From Sinorhizobium sp. A49 (lineage in GTDB: Bacteria > Pseudomonadota > Alphaproteobacteria > Rhizobiales > Rhizobiaceae): a stretch of 64,000 nucleotides of DNA. A model generated the notes under the pieces. The model made no database searches. It was not told the origin of the DNA and saw only the letters and a program-made list of their open reading frames with translations. Below are positions 45,827 through 53,317 of the stretch, in pieces. The position numbers and the translations under genes were made by a program. The stretch is taken from contig NZ_MUNW01000033.1 of assembly GCF_002002725.1 (NCBI RefSeq), positions 62,001 to 126,000 of the forward strand. Reading direction: 5' to 3'. The stretch's first letter is position 1. The number at the start of each line of letters is the position of its first letter.

Positions 45827-46246
45827 TCACGCTTGAAGCAATGTCTCTGCGCGGGCGCGGGCCGCCGGCTCCAGCGCCATGGCGGTGCGCGCTGAAAGAT
45901 CGAAGCGAACCGTCACGGTTCGGTTGACGGCATGAACGACGTCGTCGAGGGTCCCCGACATGACCTGCTCGAAGGCCACCGAGGAACGGCCGAGCTTGAC
46001 GACCCGCGAGCGGATGGTGATCAGCGTGCCGGCTTTGGTTTCGTGTTTGTACTCCGTTTCCGACCGGACATCGGCCCAGCCCCAGGCCTTCTCGCCTTCA
46101 GCCGCGAGCCCCGCGATATGGCCGAGCAGCTGGAAGCTGGCATCATCGAACATTGCCGCATAGTGGCGCACGTTCATGTGTCCCATCGTGTCGCACATCC
46201 AAGGATGCGCAACGCCGACATAGGTGGTCAAAGGCTGGCTCGACAT
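45827..46246 (-). CDS. Hot-dog-fold acyl-CoA thioesterase (4HBT family)
   Basis: A 139-residue single hot-dog domain. The family motif MCDTMGHMNVRHYAAMFDDA (Asp/His active-site loop) lies at residues ~17-37, and the second strand block TLITIRSRVVKLGRSSVAFE at ~73-92. It hydrolyses an acyl-CoA to the free acid. In carnitine catabolism the thioester made by a BKACE enzyme is hydrolysed by a thioesterase of this type, so this gene may complete the pathway of the adjacent operon although it is on the far side of the LysR gene. The ATG follows GAGG at seven bases. Confidence 0.85.
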   Translation of the reverse strand: MSSQPLTTYVGVAHPWMCDTMGHMNVRHYAAMFDDASFQLLGHIAGLAAEGEKAWGWADVRSETEYKHETKAGTLITIRSRVVKLGRSSVAFEQVMSGTLDDVVHAVNRTVTVRFDLSARTAMALEPAARARAETLLQA

Positions 46247-46463
46247 TGCTGAACCTCGCTGAAGGATGCCTGGACAAAACGGCTGAGAGATAGCGGATGA
46301 CGAAGCCGCCTGTCCATGCCGTGGTAACGACGACCACTCCCGCGATCAGTGCTGATAGCGATCGAAATATCAGTGGGTAAGCGCCGGCCGCACGAACACG
46401 CAGGCTAGGCGCTTGCCTTCGATCTCCCTAGGCTGCCCCGAAAATGCGCAAGGAGGCATGATC

Positions 46464-47033
46464 GTGAAAGTCTATCTGGCCGGGCCTGAAGTGTTCCTCA
46501 GCAACGCCGTGCAGATCCAGGCGCGAAAGGCAGAACTTGCCCGTGCCGCCGGTTTCACACCGCTGGTGCCGGGCGACCTGGAAATCCCGCCGGCCGACAC
46601 CAAGCATGCCCGCGGCGTCGCCATCTACGGTGTCGACGAAGGCATGATGCTGGCCAGCGACATGATCATCGCCAATCTGACGCCGTTTCGCGGCATCAGC
46701 GCCGATGTCGGCACGGTCTTCGAACTCGGTTTCATGTGCGGCCGTGGCCGCCATGTCTATGCCTACACCAACACCTCGCGCAGCTACTACGACCGCATTC
46801 TCAACGGCCATTACGGCGGAAACGCCGCCGCGCGTCCGGACGGTCGCATGGCCGGTCCGGACGGGGTGAGTATCGAGGATTTCGACATGTCCGACAATTT
46901 GATGCTCGACGGCGGTATCCTTGCGCGCGGCGGAACCTTCGTGAAGCGCGAAGTGGCGGAAGCGGACCGCCTGACAGACCTTGAGGCCTTCAAGGAATGC
47001 CTGGCGATTGCCGCCAAGCAACACCTCACCTGA
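46464..47033 (+). CDS. Nucleoside 2-deoxyribosyltransferase
   Basis: A 189-residue enzyme that exchanges or hydrolyses the base of 2'-deoxyribonucleosides. Motifs: VYLAGPEVF at the N-terminus, SDMIIANLTPFRG around residue 68, and the catalytic glutamate in SADVGTVFELGF around 84. I prefer the GTG at 46464, seven bases after AGGAGG; the ATG at 46458 is only one base from it. It stands alone between the thioesterase gene and a convergent pentapeptide-repeat gene. A role in nucleoside salvage is standard for the family. Confidence 0.87.
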   Translation: MKVYLAGPEVFLSNAVQIQARKAELARAAGFTPLVPGDLEIPPADTKHARGVAIYGVDEGMMLASDMIIANLTPFRGISADVGTVFELGFMCGRGRHVYAYTNTSRSYYDRILNGHYGGNAAARPDGRMAGPDGVSIEDFDMSDNLMLDGGILARGGTFVKREVAEADRLTDLEAFKECLAIAAKQHLT

Positions 47034-47061
47034 GCGATCGAGCCCGTTTAGTCGACCGGGC

Positions 47062-47850
47062 TTAGTCGACTGGGCAGGGCCAATTGGCCGGAACGGATAG
47101 CCCGGCAGGCAGCTTGGTGGCGGTGTCGCCGCATGTCAGGTTGACCTGTTCCTGCTCAAGCCCGGTCGCGGCCGACAGGTCAACACCTTCGATCCGCGTC
47201 AGGAACATGAAGGCATCGGTGAAATCGAGCGGACCTTCAAAGGTAGAACCGCTGAATGTGGCGCGCGACAGATTGGCCATCGGGAAACGCGTGCCCGTGA
47301 TCACCGCCTTGTCGAAATTGGCGCGCCCGAGCTCAGCCTTCTCGAAATCGGCGCCCGTCAACTTGGCGCCTGTGAAATTGGTTCGCTGCAGCTCGGAGCT
47401 GTTGAAAGACGCGCCTTCGGCCGAGATGCCGGCAAAACTGCTGCGATAGGCTTCGACCTTGGCAAAGTTCGCCTTGTCAGCCCTGGCGCCGGCGAGCGAT
47501 GAGCGCACGAGCGTCGCCTTCTCCAGATTGGCCGCCGTGAGATTGGCGCCCCTGAGATCGGTAAGCGTGAAGTCGGTGTTGGCCAGGTTGCCGCCTTCGA
47601 GATCGATGCCGCCGAGCATCAGTTGTTTCTTGTTGCAATCACTCCAGTCGGCACCCGGCGCCGACGGTCCCTTGCAATTGGCTGCATTGGCGAAATCAGA
47701 AAATGTGAGCACCACAAGCAATGCGGACAGACCGATGGCCGAGTTTTTGCCGCAGGCGCGAATGGCGCGCTGGATGCCGACGGTGTCGCTGAGGCCACCC
47801 TCCCCAGTTGCGACGGACGAACGAATGGGCTTTTGATTGGGGATATGCAT
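47062..47850 (-). CDS. Exported pentapeptide-repeat protein
   Basis: A 262-residue protein. A hydrophobic segment at residues ~38-57 (SAIGLSALLVVLTFSDFANA) ends in an ANA-type cleavage site, so export is likely despite the long n-region; a later start may be correct. Residues ~85-225 are about 25 A(D/N)Lxx-type pentapeptides (IDLEGGNLANTDFTLTDLRG, ANLTAANLEKATLVRSSLAG), forming a right-handed quadrilateral beta-helix. A few cysteines (C59, C72 and two near the C-terminus) could form disulfides in the periplasm. Function unknown. It is convergent with the deoxyribosyltransferase gene. Confidence 0.82.
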   Translation of the reverse strand: MHIPNQKPIRSSVATGEGGLSDTVGIQRAIRACGKNSAIGLSALLVVLTFSDFANAANCKGPSAPGADWSDCNKKQLMLGGIDLEGGNLANTDFTLTDLRGANLTAANLEKATLVRSSLAGARADKANFAKVEAYRSSFAGISAEGASFNSSELQRTNFTGAKLTGADFEKAELGRANFDKAVITGTRFPMANLSRATFSGSTFEGPLDFTDAFMFLTRIEGVDLSAATGLEQEQVNLTCGDTATKLPAGLSVPANWPCPVD

Positions 47851-48096
47851 GGCGCTGCTCCACGGCCCTTAAGGTGGACCGGTTCTGTTGCTTTTCTCGC
47901 GTGCGCGCTTTGTCGCCGAGCACAGTCGCCGGAAGAGCACATCGCAGCTTAAGCGTATGACATTGTTGCTCTTCGCGCAAATGACACCCGCGCGACATGG
48001 CAATCAGGATTTGCCAGCCTGCAAAGACGCGCGGGCTCTCGTCCGCTGCGACGTCGCCTCCCCCCGCCGCGCCCGTCATCAATGCTGAGGGCCGAT

Positions 48097-48597
48097 CTAT
48101 ATCGCCGCCGTACTCAACCACGTGAGCGCTGCAACGGCCGAAAGGGCGATCCACCCGGGGTGTAGTCCCCTTGATCCGATGAGAGCGAGCAAGGCACCGG
48201 CTGCGTTTGCAAAGACAGCGGCAGCCACGACAAGCCCGAGCGGCGAGGAAAGATGTGGTTTGAAGGCGAGTTGGATGAGCATTCCGGCAAAGGCCCAGCC
48301 AAACACTGTCGCCAGGTGCCACGTTGCCCACAATATCCCAACATGCCGTTCAGTCAGTAGCGCACAACCGCGCCTTGGGACCAGCCGGCCGCTGCGCAGA
48401 TGTCGAAAGATCAACACTTCTCAGAGAACGGAGTGGACCAGCCCGGTAACGAGAGCAAGCAGACCCGCAGCGGCAAGCTTGATTTGCAAGAATGCCTCCA
48501 TGAATTTGTAGCGTTCGCTGGCACGCCCGTTCAGAGGATCGAGAGTATGAACCTTGTCCTTCGCCAACAATGATCGCCACATTTCTCGACTGCGCAT
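48097..48597 (-). pseudogene. Four-helix membrane protein gene interrupted by one TGA
   Basis: Two adjacent frames are exactly in register: the first ends ...ALVTGLVHSVL at a TGA (48421-48423) and the next codon continues EVLIFRHLRSGRL... to 48097. Read through, they give one protein with four membrane helices (LAAAGLLALVTGLVHSVL; TWHLATVFGWAFAGMLIQLA; LGLVVAAAVFANAAGALLAL; WIALSAVAALTWLS). The expected codon at the stop would be glycine (GGA to TGA is one change), judging from the HSVLGE pattern I recall in related rhizobial proteins. Either a recent nonsense mutation, a sequencing error, or two fragments. The start (48597 or later) is uncertain. Confidence 0.6.
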
Positions 48598-48662
48598 TGC
48601 AGAGTCAGTCGATGGCCGACAATGCCATGCCACACGTTACGTAACGCGAGCTTGCCTTGCCG

Positions 48663-48688
48663 ATACAAAACATGCAATATCCATACAA
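48663..48688. promoter_or_regulatory. Tandem ATACAA half-sites before the MocR gene
   Basis: ATACAA occurs at 48663-48668 and again at 48683-48688, 20 bases apart (two helical turns), 22 bases before the MocR start. MocR proteins bind direct repeats with such spacing, so this is a candidate autoregulatory site. Another ATACAA lies at 50152-50157 after the gene. Confidence 0.45.
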
Positions 48689-48709
48689 TTCGTCCCATGA
48701 GGTGACATC

Positions 48710-50107
48710 ATGACTTTGGATGCATCGGAAACGACCTGGCTGCCGGCAATCCGCAAAGCCAACGGCCCGCTCTATATCGCCATTGCCGACGCCATTGCCG
48801 TCGATATTGCCGAGGGCCGCCTGTCCGAAGGTGCACGGTTGCCACCGCAGCGCGCGCTTGCCGGCGCGCTGGGCATCGACTTCACCACGGTGAGCCGCGC
48901 CTACAATGAAGCGCGACATCGCGGGCTGGTGGAAGGTCGCGTCGGTCAGGGCACCTACGTCAAGGCGCGACGGATGAAAGGACTGCAGCCGGCAGCCGAT
49001 GGCCTGGTCGACATGAGCATGAACCTGCCACCGCTGTTCGACGACCCCGTCCTGACGATGCGGCTGTGGAGCGACATCGCCAGCCTGCAAAGTGAACACG
49101 GGCTCGATCTCTTGATGCGATATCAGGCGGCGGGCGGCGCACAGCATAATCGGACGGTCGGCGCGACCTGGCTACGACCGCGCCTTGGTGACATCCCGGC
49201 CGAGCGGGTGCTCATCTGCGCTGGCGCACAAAGCGCTCTGCTGGCCGTCGTCAGCAGTCTTGCCGGGGCTGGTGAGGCGATCGCGGCGGAGGCCATTGCC
49301 TATCCCGGCTTGCGGGCGCTTGCCGCTCATCTCAGCATCGAACTCGTCGGTATTCCAATCGACGAAAATGGGATGATCCCGGAACAGCTTGAGGCGATCT
49401 GCAAAACAAGAAGATTAAGAGCGCTCTATTGCAACCCCACGCTCCACAATCCGACCACCTCGACGTTGCCGCTGGAGCGCCGCAAGGCGATCGTTGCCAT
49501 TGCGCGGTCCCATGGCTTGGCCATCATCGAAGACGATGCCTATGGCGCGATACCGGCCGCAGCCCCGTCACCCTTGGCATCCCTTGCACCGGATCTCGCC
49601 TACCACATCGCAGGCCTCGCCAAGTGCCTTTCGCCAGCACTGCGGATCGCCTATCTCGTCGTTCCCGATCGCCAAAGCTCCGTTCGCATGGAGGGTGCGA
49701 TCCGTGCGACGAGCGGCATGGCGCCACCCTTCAACGCCGCAGTTGCGACACGCTGGATCGAAGACGGAACAGCAAGCGAAGTCCTCCGCGCCATTCGCCG
49801 GGAGGTGACGATCCGGCAGGCCATGGTCAGCCGGTTGCTGCCGAAGGACATTGTCCAGACGGACCAGGAAGGCTTTCACCTGTGGCTGCACCTGCCGCCA
49901 CCGTGGACGCGTGGTGATTTTTCCGGCCGGCTCAGGGCGTCCGGCATCAGCGTCGTTGCCAGCGATGCCTTCGCGCTAGGCCCGGCGCCGGAGGCCGTGC
50001 GCCTTGGTCTTGGCGCGGCACGAACGCACGAAGAATTGCAGCGCAGCCTCATGACGATTGCGGATCTACTGCAGCAGACGCCAACGGCATCGAGCCTGGT
50101 CGTTTGA
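48710..50107 (+). CDS. MocR-family regulator (GntR helix-turn-helix fused to aminotransferase-like domain)
   Basis: A 465-residue regulator. Residues ~15-85 are a GntR winged helix (LYIAIADAIAVDIAEGRLSE, then LPPQRALAGALGIDFTTVSR). From ~110 on it is a fold-type I PLP domain: YCNPTLHNPTTSTLPLERRK, the Asp in IIEDDAYG, and the PLP lysine in HIAGLAKCLSPALRIAYLV (the usual SFSK is LAKC here, but the Lys is kept). MocR proteins use PLP or an amine/amino acid adduct as signal, commonly to regulate PLP synthesis or amine catabolism. The downstream gene is a DUF983 protein; the target may be elsewhere. Confidence 0.9.
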   Translation: MTLDASETTWLPAIRKANGPLYIAIADAIAVDIAEGRLSEGARLPPQRALAGALGIDFTTVSRAYNEARHRGLVEGRVGQGTYVKARRMKGLQPAADGLVDMSMNLPPLFDDPVLTMRLWSDIASLQSEHGLDLLMRYQAAGGAQHNRTVGATWLRPRLGDIPAERVLICAGAQSALLAVVSSLAGAGEAIAAEAIAYPGLRALAAHLSIELVGIPIDENGMIPEQLEAICKTRRLRALYCNPTLHNPTTSTLPLERRKAIVAIARSHGLAIIEDDAYGAIPAAAPSPLASLAPDLAYHIAGLAKCLSPALRIAYLVVPDRQSSVRMEGAIRATSGMAPPFNAAVATRWIEDGTASEVLRAIRREVTIRQAMVSRLLPKDIVQTDQEGFHLWLHLPPPWTRGDFSGRLRASGISVVASDAFALGPAPEAVRLGLGAARTHEELQRSLMTIADLLQQTPTASSLVV

Positions 50108-50144
50108 GGCGCTCCATCGGTGAACGGCGAAATTGTCGCAGTAA

Positions 50145-50157
50145 TGTATGCATACAA
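50145..50157. promoter_or_regulatory. Palindrome TGTATGCATACA before the DUF983 gene
   Basis: TGTATG-CATACA is a perfect 12-bp palindrome (50145-50156) that also contains an ATACAA element like those before the MocR gene. It lies about 140 bases before the DUF983 start in an AT-rich stretch with a TTGACA-like hexamer at 50162. A MocR site or promoter element is possible. Confidence 0.4.
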
Positions 50158-50294
50158 TAAATTGACAATGTACGGATTTGAGCGCACTAATTTGCGCAGG
50201 CCTGAGGCGGCACAGGACATTCGTTGACCGCACCCAGGCAACTCGGCTGGCGCACCCGCAAAGGCTGCGCCGCAGACGCCTGAAAGGAACGCAT

Positions 50295-50705
50295 ATGTCT
50301 ACGGATCATGACTGGCCGCCCATCCCTCCCATGCAAACCGGCTTGCGCGGCCGTTGTCCGCGTTGCGGCCAGGGGCATCTGTTTGAAGGCTTCCTGAAGA
50401 TGCGCAAGACGTGCGAAGTCTGCGACCTCGACTACTCCTTCGCCGACCCCGCCGACGGACCAGCCTTCTTCGTCATTTGTTTTGGCTGCGTACCGAGCGT
50501 GCTGCTCGGCGTCTGGCTGGAGGTGCAATACAGCGCACCGCTGTGGATGCACCTGCTGGTGACCGGACCGTTCATGTTGCTGACGTGCATTCCGCCGCTT
50601 CGGCCGCTCAAGGGATGGTTGGTCTCAAGCCAGTTTTTCTACAAGGCGGAGGAAGGAAAGCTCGTGCGCAGACAGCTCGAGCCGCCGCTCGCTCCTACCC
50701 AATAG
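50295..50705 (+). CDS. DUF983 family membrane protein with zinc ribbon
   Basis: A 136-residue inner-membrane protein. Two CxxC pairs (CPRC at 21-24, CEVC at 40-43) form a small zinc ribbon, followed by DYSFADPADGPAFFVICFG and two membrane helices (FVICFGCVPSVLLGVWLEV; WMHLLVTGPFMLLTCIPPL). DUF983 proteins are widespread in alphaproteobacteria, often near cytochrome oxidase genes; function unknown. The start at 50295 follows AAAGGAACGCAT and fits the family length; the frame is open upstream but into the promoter. Confidence 0.85.
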   Translation: MSTDHDWPPIPPMQTGLRGRCPRCGQGHLFEGFLKMRKTCEVCDLDYSFADPADGPAFFVICFGCVPSVLLGVWLEVQYSAPLWMHLLVTGPFMLLTCIPPLRPLKGWLVSSQFFYKAEEGKLVRRQLEPPLAPTQ

Positions 50706-50953
50706 ACGTCGATTGCCAAGTGGCATGAGCATCAGGTCGCCCGCCTCTTGGCGGGTTCCGATACCGAATACCGACAAGGCGCGGGCAAAGCTCGCGCGTT
50801 GTTTCGCTTGCCCTCAACGAGGGTTAGCAATGCGGCGTGACCGTACCTCTCCGGCCACTTCCCAACGTCACGGCACCGGTTCTTCACCACGAAATCGCGG
50901 TGGCAGAATCTGCCGGTGCCGCGCACTGTGCCGCACAACCCCTCATTCGCAGT
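50706..50953. other. Intergenic stretch, nothing recognised
   Basis: About 250 bases between two convergent genes. Short frames exist in several directions but none has a ribosome binding site or a recognisable product, and no convincing terminator stem was found. Confidence 0.4.
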
Positions 50954-51559
50954 TCACTGCACCGTCGGTGTCGGTTCGCCGAGCGAGAGCATCAAACGGT
51001 TCGCCCAGTTGAAGAAAGCGGCGCCGTGGATGACGTCGGCGATCTCGAGTTCATCGAGGCCGGCTGCGGACAGGCGCTCGATATGTTCGTCACCCAAAGT
51101 GGGTGGCGTCGCCGTCAGCGCCACCGAGGCCGCAATGATCGCGTTCCAGCGATCGCCGAGATCCACCTCCACGCCTTCGTCGAGCAACTTCTGCACATCG
51201 TCGCCGCGCTTGGAGTGGTGCGCGGCGAAACGCGAATGCACGGAGGCGCAGAAGATGCAGCCGTTCGACCGCGATGCAGCCGTTGCCGCAAGCTCGCGCT
51301 CGGCGCGCGGCAGGCCCGTTCGAGTGTTGTAGAAGATGTCCTTGTCCGTCTTCGTGCGGGCCTCAAGAACCTGGGGATCGCGAACGAGCAGACGGAAATA
51401 GGGTGACTTGGCGCGCGACGCCTCGACGAGGCCGGCAAGATGCGCCTCCGTCAGATCGTCTTCCGCAAGCGGCTTAAGCCACGGTGTCCAGCCGATCTCG
51501 GCCTGTGTGAACGCCACTGGCCGATTTTCGATCGCGGGCGTGATGATGTGGTCGGTCAT
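50954..51559 (-). CDS. Alkylhydroperoxidase-domain protein (AhpD-like, Avi_7169-type family)
   Basis: A 201-residue protein with the AhpD/carboxymuconolactone-decarboxylase core. The redox motif CIFCASVHSRF gives Cys101, Cys104 and His108, the pattern needed for peroxidase/thiol chemistry. It belongs, as far as I recall, to the subfamily named after Avi_7169, found beside a luciferase-like monooxygenase and a second CMD protein. It is the last gene of the cassette, 19 bases after the CMD-like gene. A role in disposing of a peroxide by-product of the monooxygenase is plausible inference. Confidence 0.82.
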   Translation of the reverse strand: MTDHIITPAIENRPVAFTQAEIGWTPWLKPLAEDDLTEAHLAGLVEASRAKSPYFRLLVRDPQVLEARTKTDKDIFYNTRTGLPRAERELAATAASRSNGCIFCASVHSRFAAHHSKRGDDVQKLLDEGVEVDLGDRWNAIIAASVALTATPPTLGDEHIERLSAAGLDELEIADVIHGAAFFNWANRLMLSLGEPTPTVQ

Positions 51560-51578
51560 GACAAACTCCTTGTGACGG

Positions 51579-52196
51579 TCAGGCGGCTGCGCGTCGGGCA
51601 GAAGCGGCCAGCAGGCTGAGCCCGGCGATCACCCGGATCTGGAATGCGACGAATGAAACGAGCTGCGACAGCGTCACGATACCGTCTGTCGTCCAGCCCG
51701 CATCGAGGAGCGCCTGCAGCGCCTTGGAGCTTGCATCACGGGGGCGGAAGACAAGCAGGTGCGCATGCTCGAGCGCAGCTGCAAGCTTTTCGCCAAGCGC
51801 CTCATGGCCGGCCTTAGAGACCTGGTAGATCAGGCCCTGCGCGTTCTCGACGCTCAACGGGCCGGCCGGATATTGGCCGTATGGCCCGACGGCCTGGGCT
51901 GCACCGATCTCGGCCTTCAGCACCTCGACCAACCAGCGGTTCTCCTCGCTGTCCCCAAGCGGGTTGACGTAGAACTCAAAGATATCGGGTTGCCGATGCA
52001 GGCCTGCGACGAAGCTGGCGATGGCCTGGCGTTCGACCAGCGAAACATCGCCGATCGTGTCGGGCACGAAAAGCGCAAGATAGCTTTTCTGCGCCTGCTC
52101 GCGCGTCTCCGGTCTCTGGGTGCGAATACGATCGAGCGATGAGCCCGGCTTGATGCCTGCGAGCAGGTCGATGATATCGGGTGTCGATGTGGTCAC
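51579..52196 (-). CDS. CMD-domain protein (Avi_7170-type family)
   Basis: A 205-residue, mostly helical protein of the AhpD/CMD fold but without a CxxC pair: the equivalent helix reads EHAHLLVFRPRDASSKALQ. It starts MTTSTPDIIDLLAGIKPGSS and carries ALFVPDTIGDVSLVERQAIA typical of the family remembered as Avi_7170. Because it lacks the redox cysteines it may be a non-catalytic partner of the neighbouring AhpD-like protein. The gene lies 48 bases downstream of the luciferase-like gene. Confidence 0.78.
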   Translation of the reverse strand: MTTSTPDIIDLLAGIKPGSSLDRIRTQRPETREQAQKSYLALFVPDTIGDVSLVERQAIASFVAGLHRQPDIFEFYVNPLGDSEENRWLVEVLKAEIGAAQAVGPYGQYPAGPLSVENAQGLIYQVSKAGHEALGEKLAAALEHAHLLVFRPRDASSKALQALLDAGWTTDGIVTLSQLVSFVAFQIRVIAGLSLLAASARRAAA

Positions 52197-52244
52197 GTGA
52201 AGTCTCCTTCCTTGAATTGAGCGACGCCGCTGGCGTCGAGACTG

Positions 52245-53288
52245 TCAGCCGACGGCTCCAAGCCTGCGGGGGGCGAATTTCTCTTCCGGCGCCCACCCCA
52301 GCGCCGGCGCGACCTTGGTCGCGATCAGCTCTATGGAGCGCAGGATCAGCGGGTGCGGCGGATCGATGGAGTGAACTTGGAAGACGAGGTCTGTGACCCG
52401 ATCGAGTGTCGTATCCGCACGCAGACTTTCGATGACGTCATCGGCTGTGCCGACATGGACGTCGAAAGCGGCGATCAAATCGGCGAGCGAGTTGCCCGCC
52501 GGCTTCAGACCTGATGCAATCAAGCGCTCAGCGCCACGGCGCAAACCGACCTCGGCCAGGCGCAACGCCTCATCGCGGCTGTCGGCCACGAACAGGCTAC
52601 GCGAACCCAGAATTCGCGGCGCGCGGCCCACTGGCAATGCCGCGAGGTAGGCGTCGATGATCGGGTTCTGCAGCTCTGCGAGCGGCGCATTCGGGCGGTC
52701 CGCGGACCGAGGCTGGGTGCGCGACAGCATCAAGCCGTCGCCGGCGCGCCCTGCCCGCTCGCCGCCTGCGACGGAGAACGTCGCCTGCCAGATCCGGTCG
52801 AGCAGTTGCGGTGCAGTCGGATAAAGCTGGTCGCCGCCCGCGAGGCTGCGCCCGGCCCACGCGTCGAGAACAACGCGCAGGTGCCGGCTGAAAATATCAC
52901 CGCGCTCGGCACTCTCAAGGCCGAACGCAGTGAAGGACGACGGTGTGCCGCCGGTGCCGAAGCCGATCTCGACACGCCAGCAGGAGAGAAGGTCAAGGAC
53001 CGCCGCGTCCTCGGCAACCCGGATCGGGTTTTCGAGCGGCAGGGTGATGACGCCAGTGCCGAGCCGGATCCGCGAGGTCTGCGCGGCGACATGCGCCAGG
53101 AAGACGAGCGGCGCCGGCAGACCACCCTCGTCGGCATGGAAGTGATGCTGGGCCACCCAGGCGGTATCGAAGCCGAAACGCTCGGCTGTGGCGATTTGCT
53201 CTGCCGCATAGTGATAGCGCGCGCCGGCGGGGACGTCGTCGAGGAGGCGTGTAAAGAACCCGAGGCGCTTGCGTAGCGTCTTTGTCAT
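52245..53288 (-). CDS. FMN-dependent luciferase-like monooxygenase (KPN_01858-type family)
   Basis: A 347-residue flavin monooxygenase with the bacterial-luciferase TIM-barrel. Typical segments: RFGFDTAWVAQHHFHADEGG near residue 45, SRIRLGTGVITLPLENPIRV near 80, and VEIGFGTGGTPSSF near 115. Such enzymes use FMNH2 and O2 to oxidise small organic molecules. The start at 53288 follows AGGACAGACA; an ATG five codons upstream lacks a site. It lies 29 bases after the ATPase gene of a peptide-type importer, so the substrate is probably imported. A flavin reductase is not in this cassette. Confidence 0.85.
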   Translation of the reverse strand: MTKTLRKRLGFFTRLLDDVPAGARYHYAAEQIATAERFGFDTAWVAQHHFHADEGGLPAPLVFLAHVAAQTSRIRLGTGVITLPLENPIRVAEDAAVLDLLSCWRVEIGFGTGGTPSSFTAFGLESAERGDIFSRHLRVVLDAWAGRSLAGGDQLYPTAPQLLDRIWQATFSVAGGERAGRAGDGLMLSRTQPRSADRPNAPLAELQNPIIDAYLAALPVGRAPRILGSRSLFVADSRDEALRLAEVGLRRGAERLIASGLKPAGNSLADLIAAFDVHVGTADDVIESLRADTTLDRVTDLVFQVHSIDPPHPLILRSIELIATKVAPALGWAPEEKFAPRRLGAVG

Positions 53289-53317
53289 TGTCTGTCCTGT
53301 CATTCATTCCCGCGTCG

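Noticed and set aside
47041-47062. Possible terminator hairpin AGCCCG/CGGGCT between the deoxyribosyltransferase and pentapeptide-repeat genes
   Set aside because: Only a 6-bp stem, no T-run, and it touches the stop codon of the convergent gene; too weak to call.
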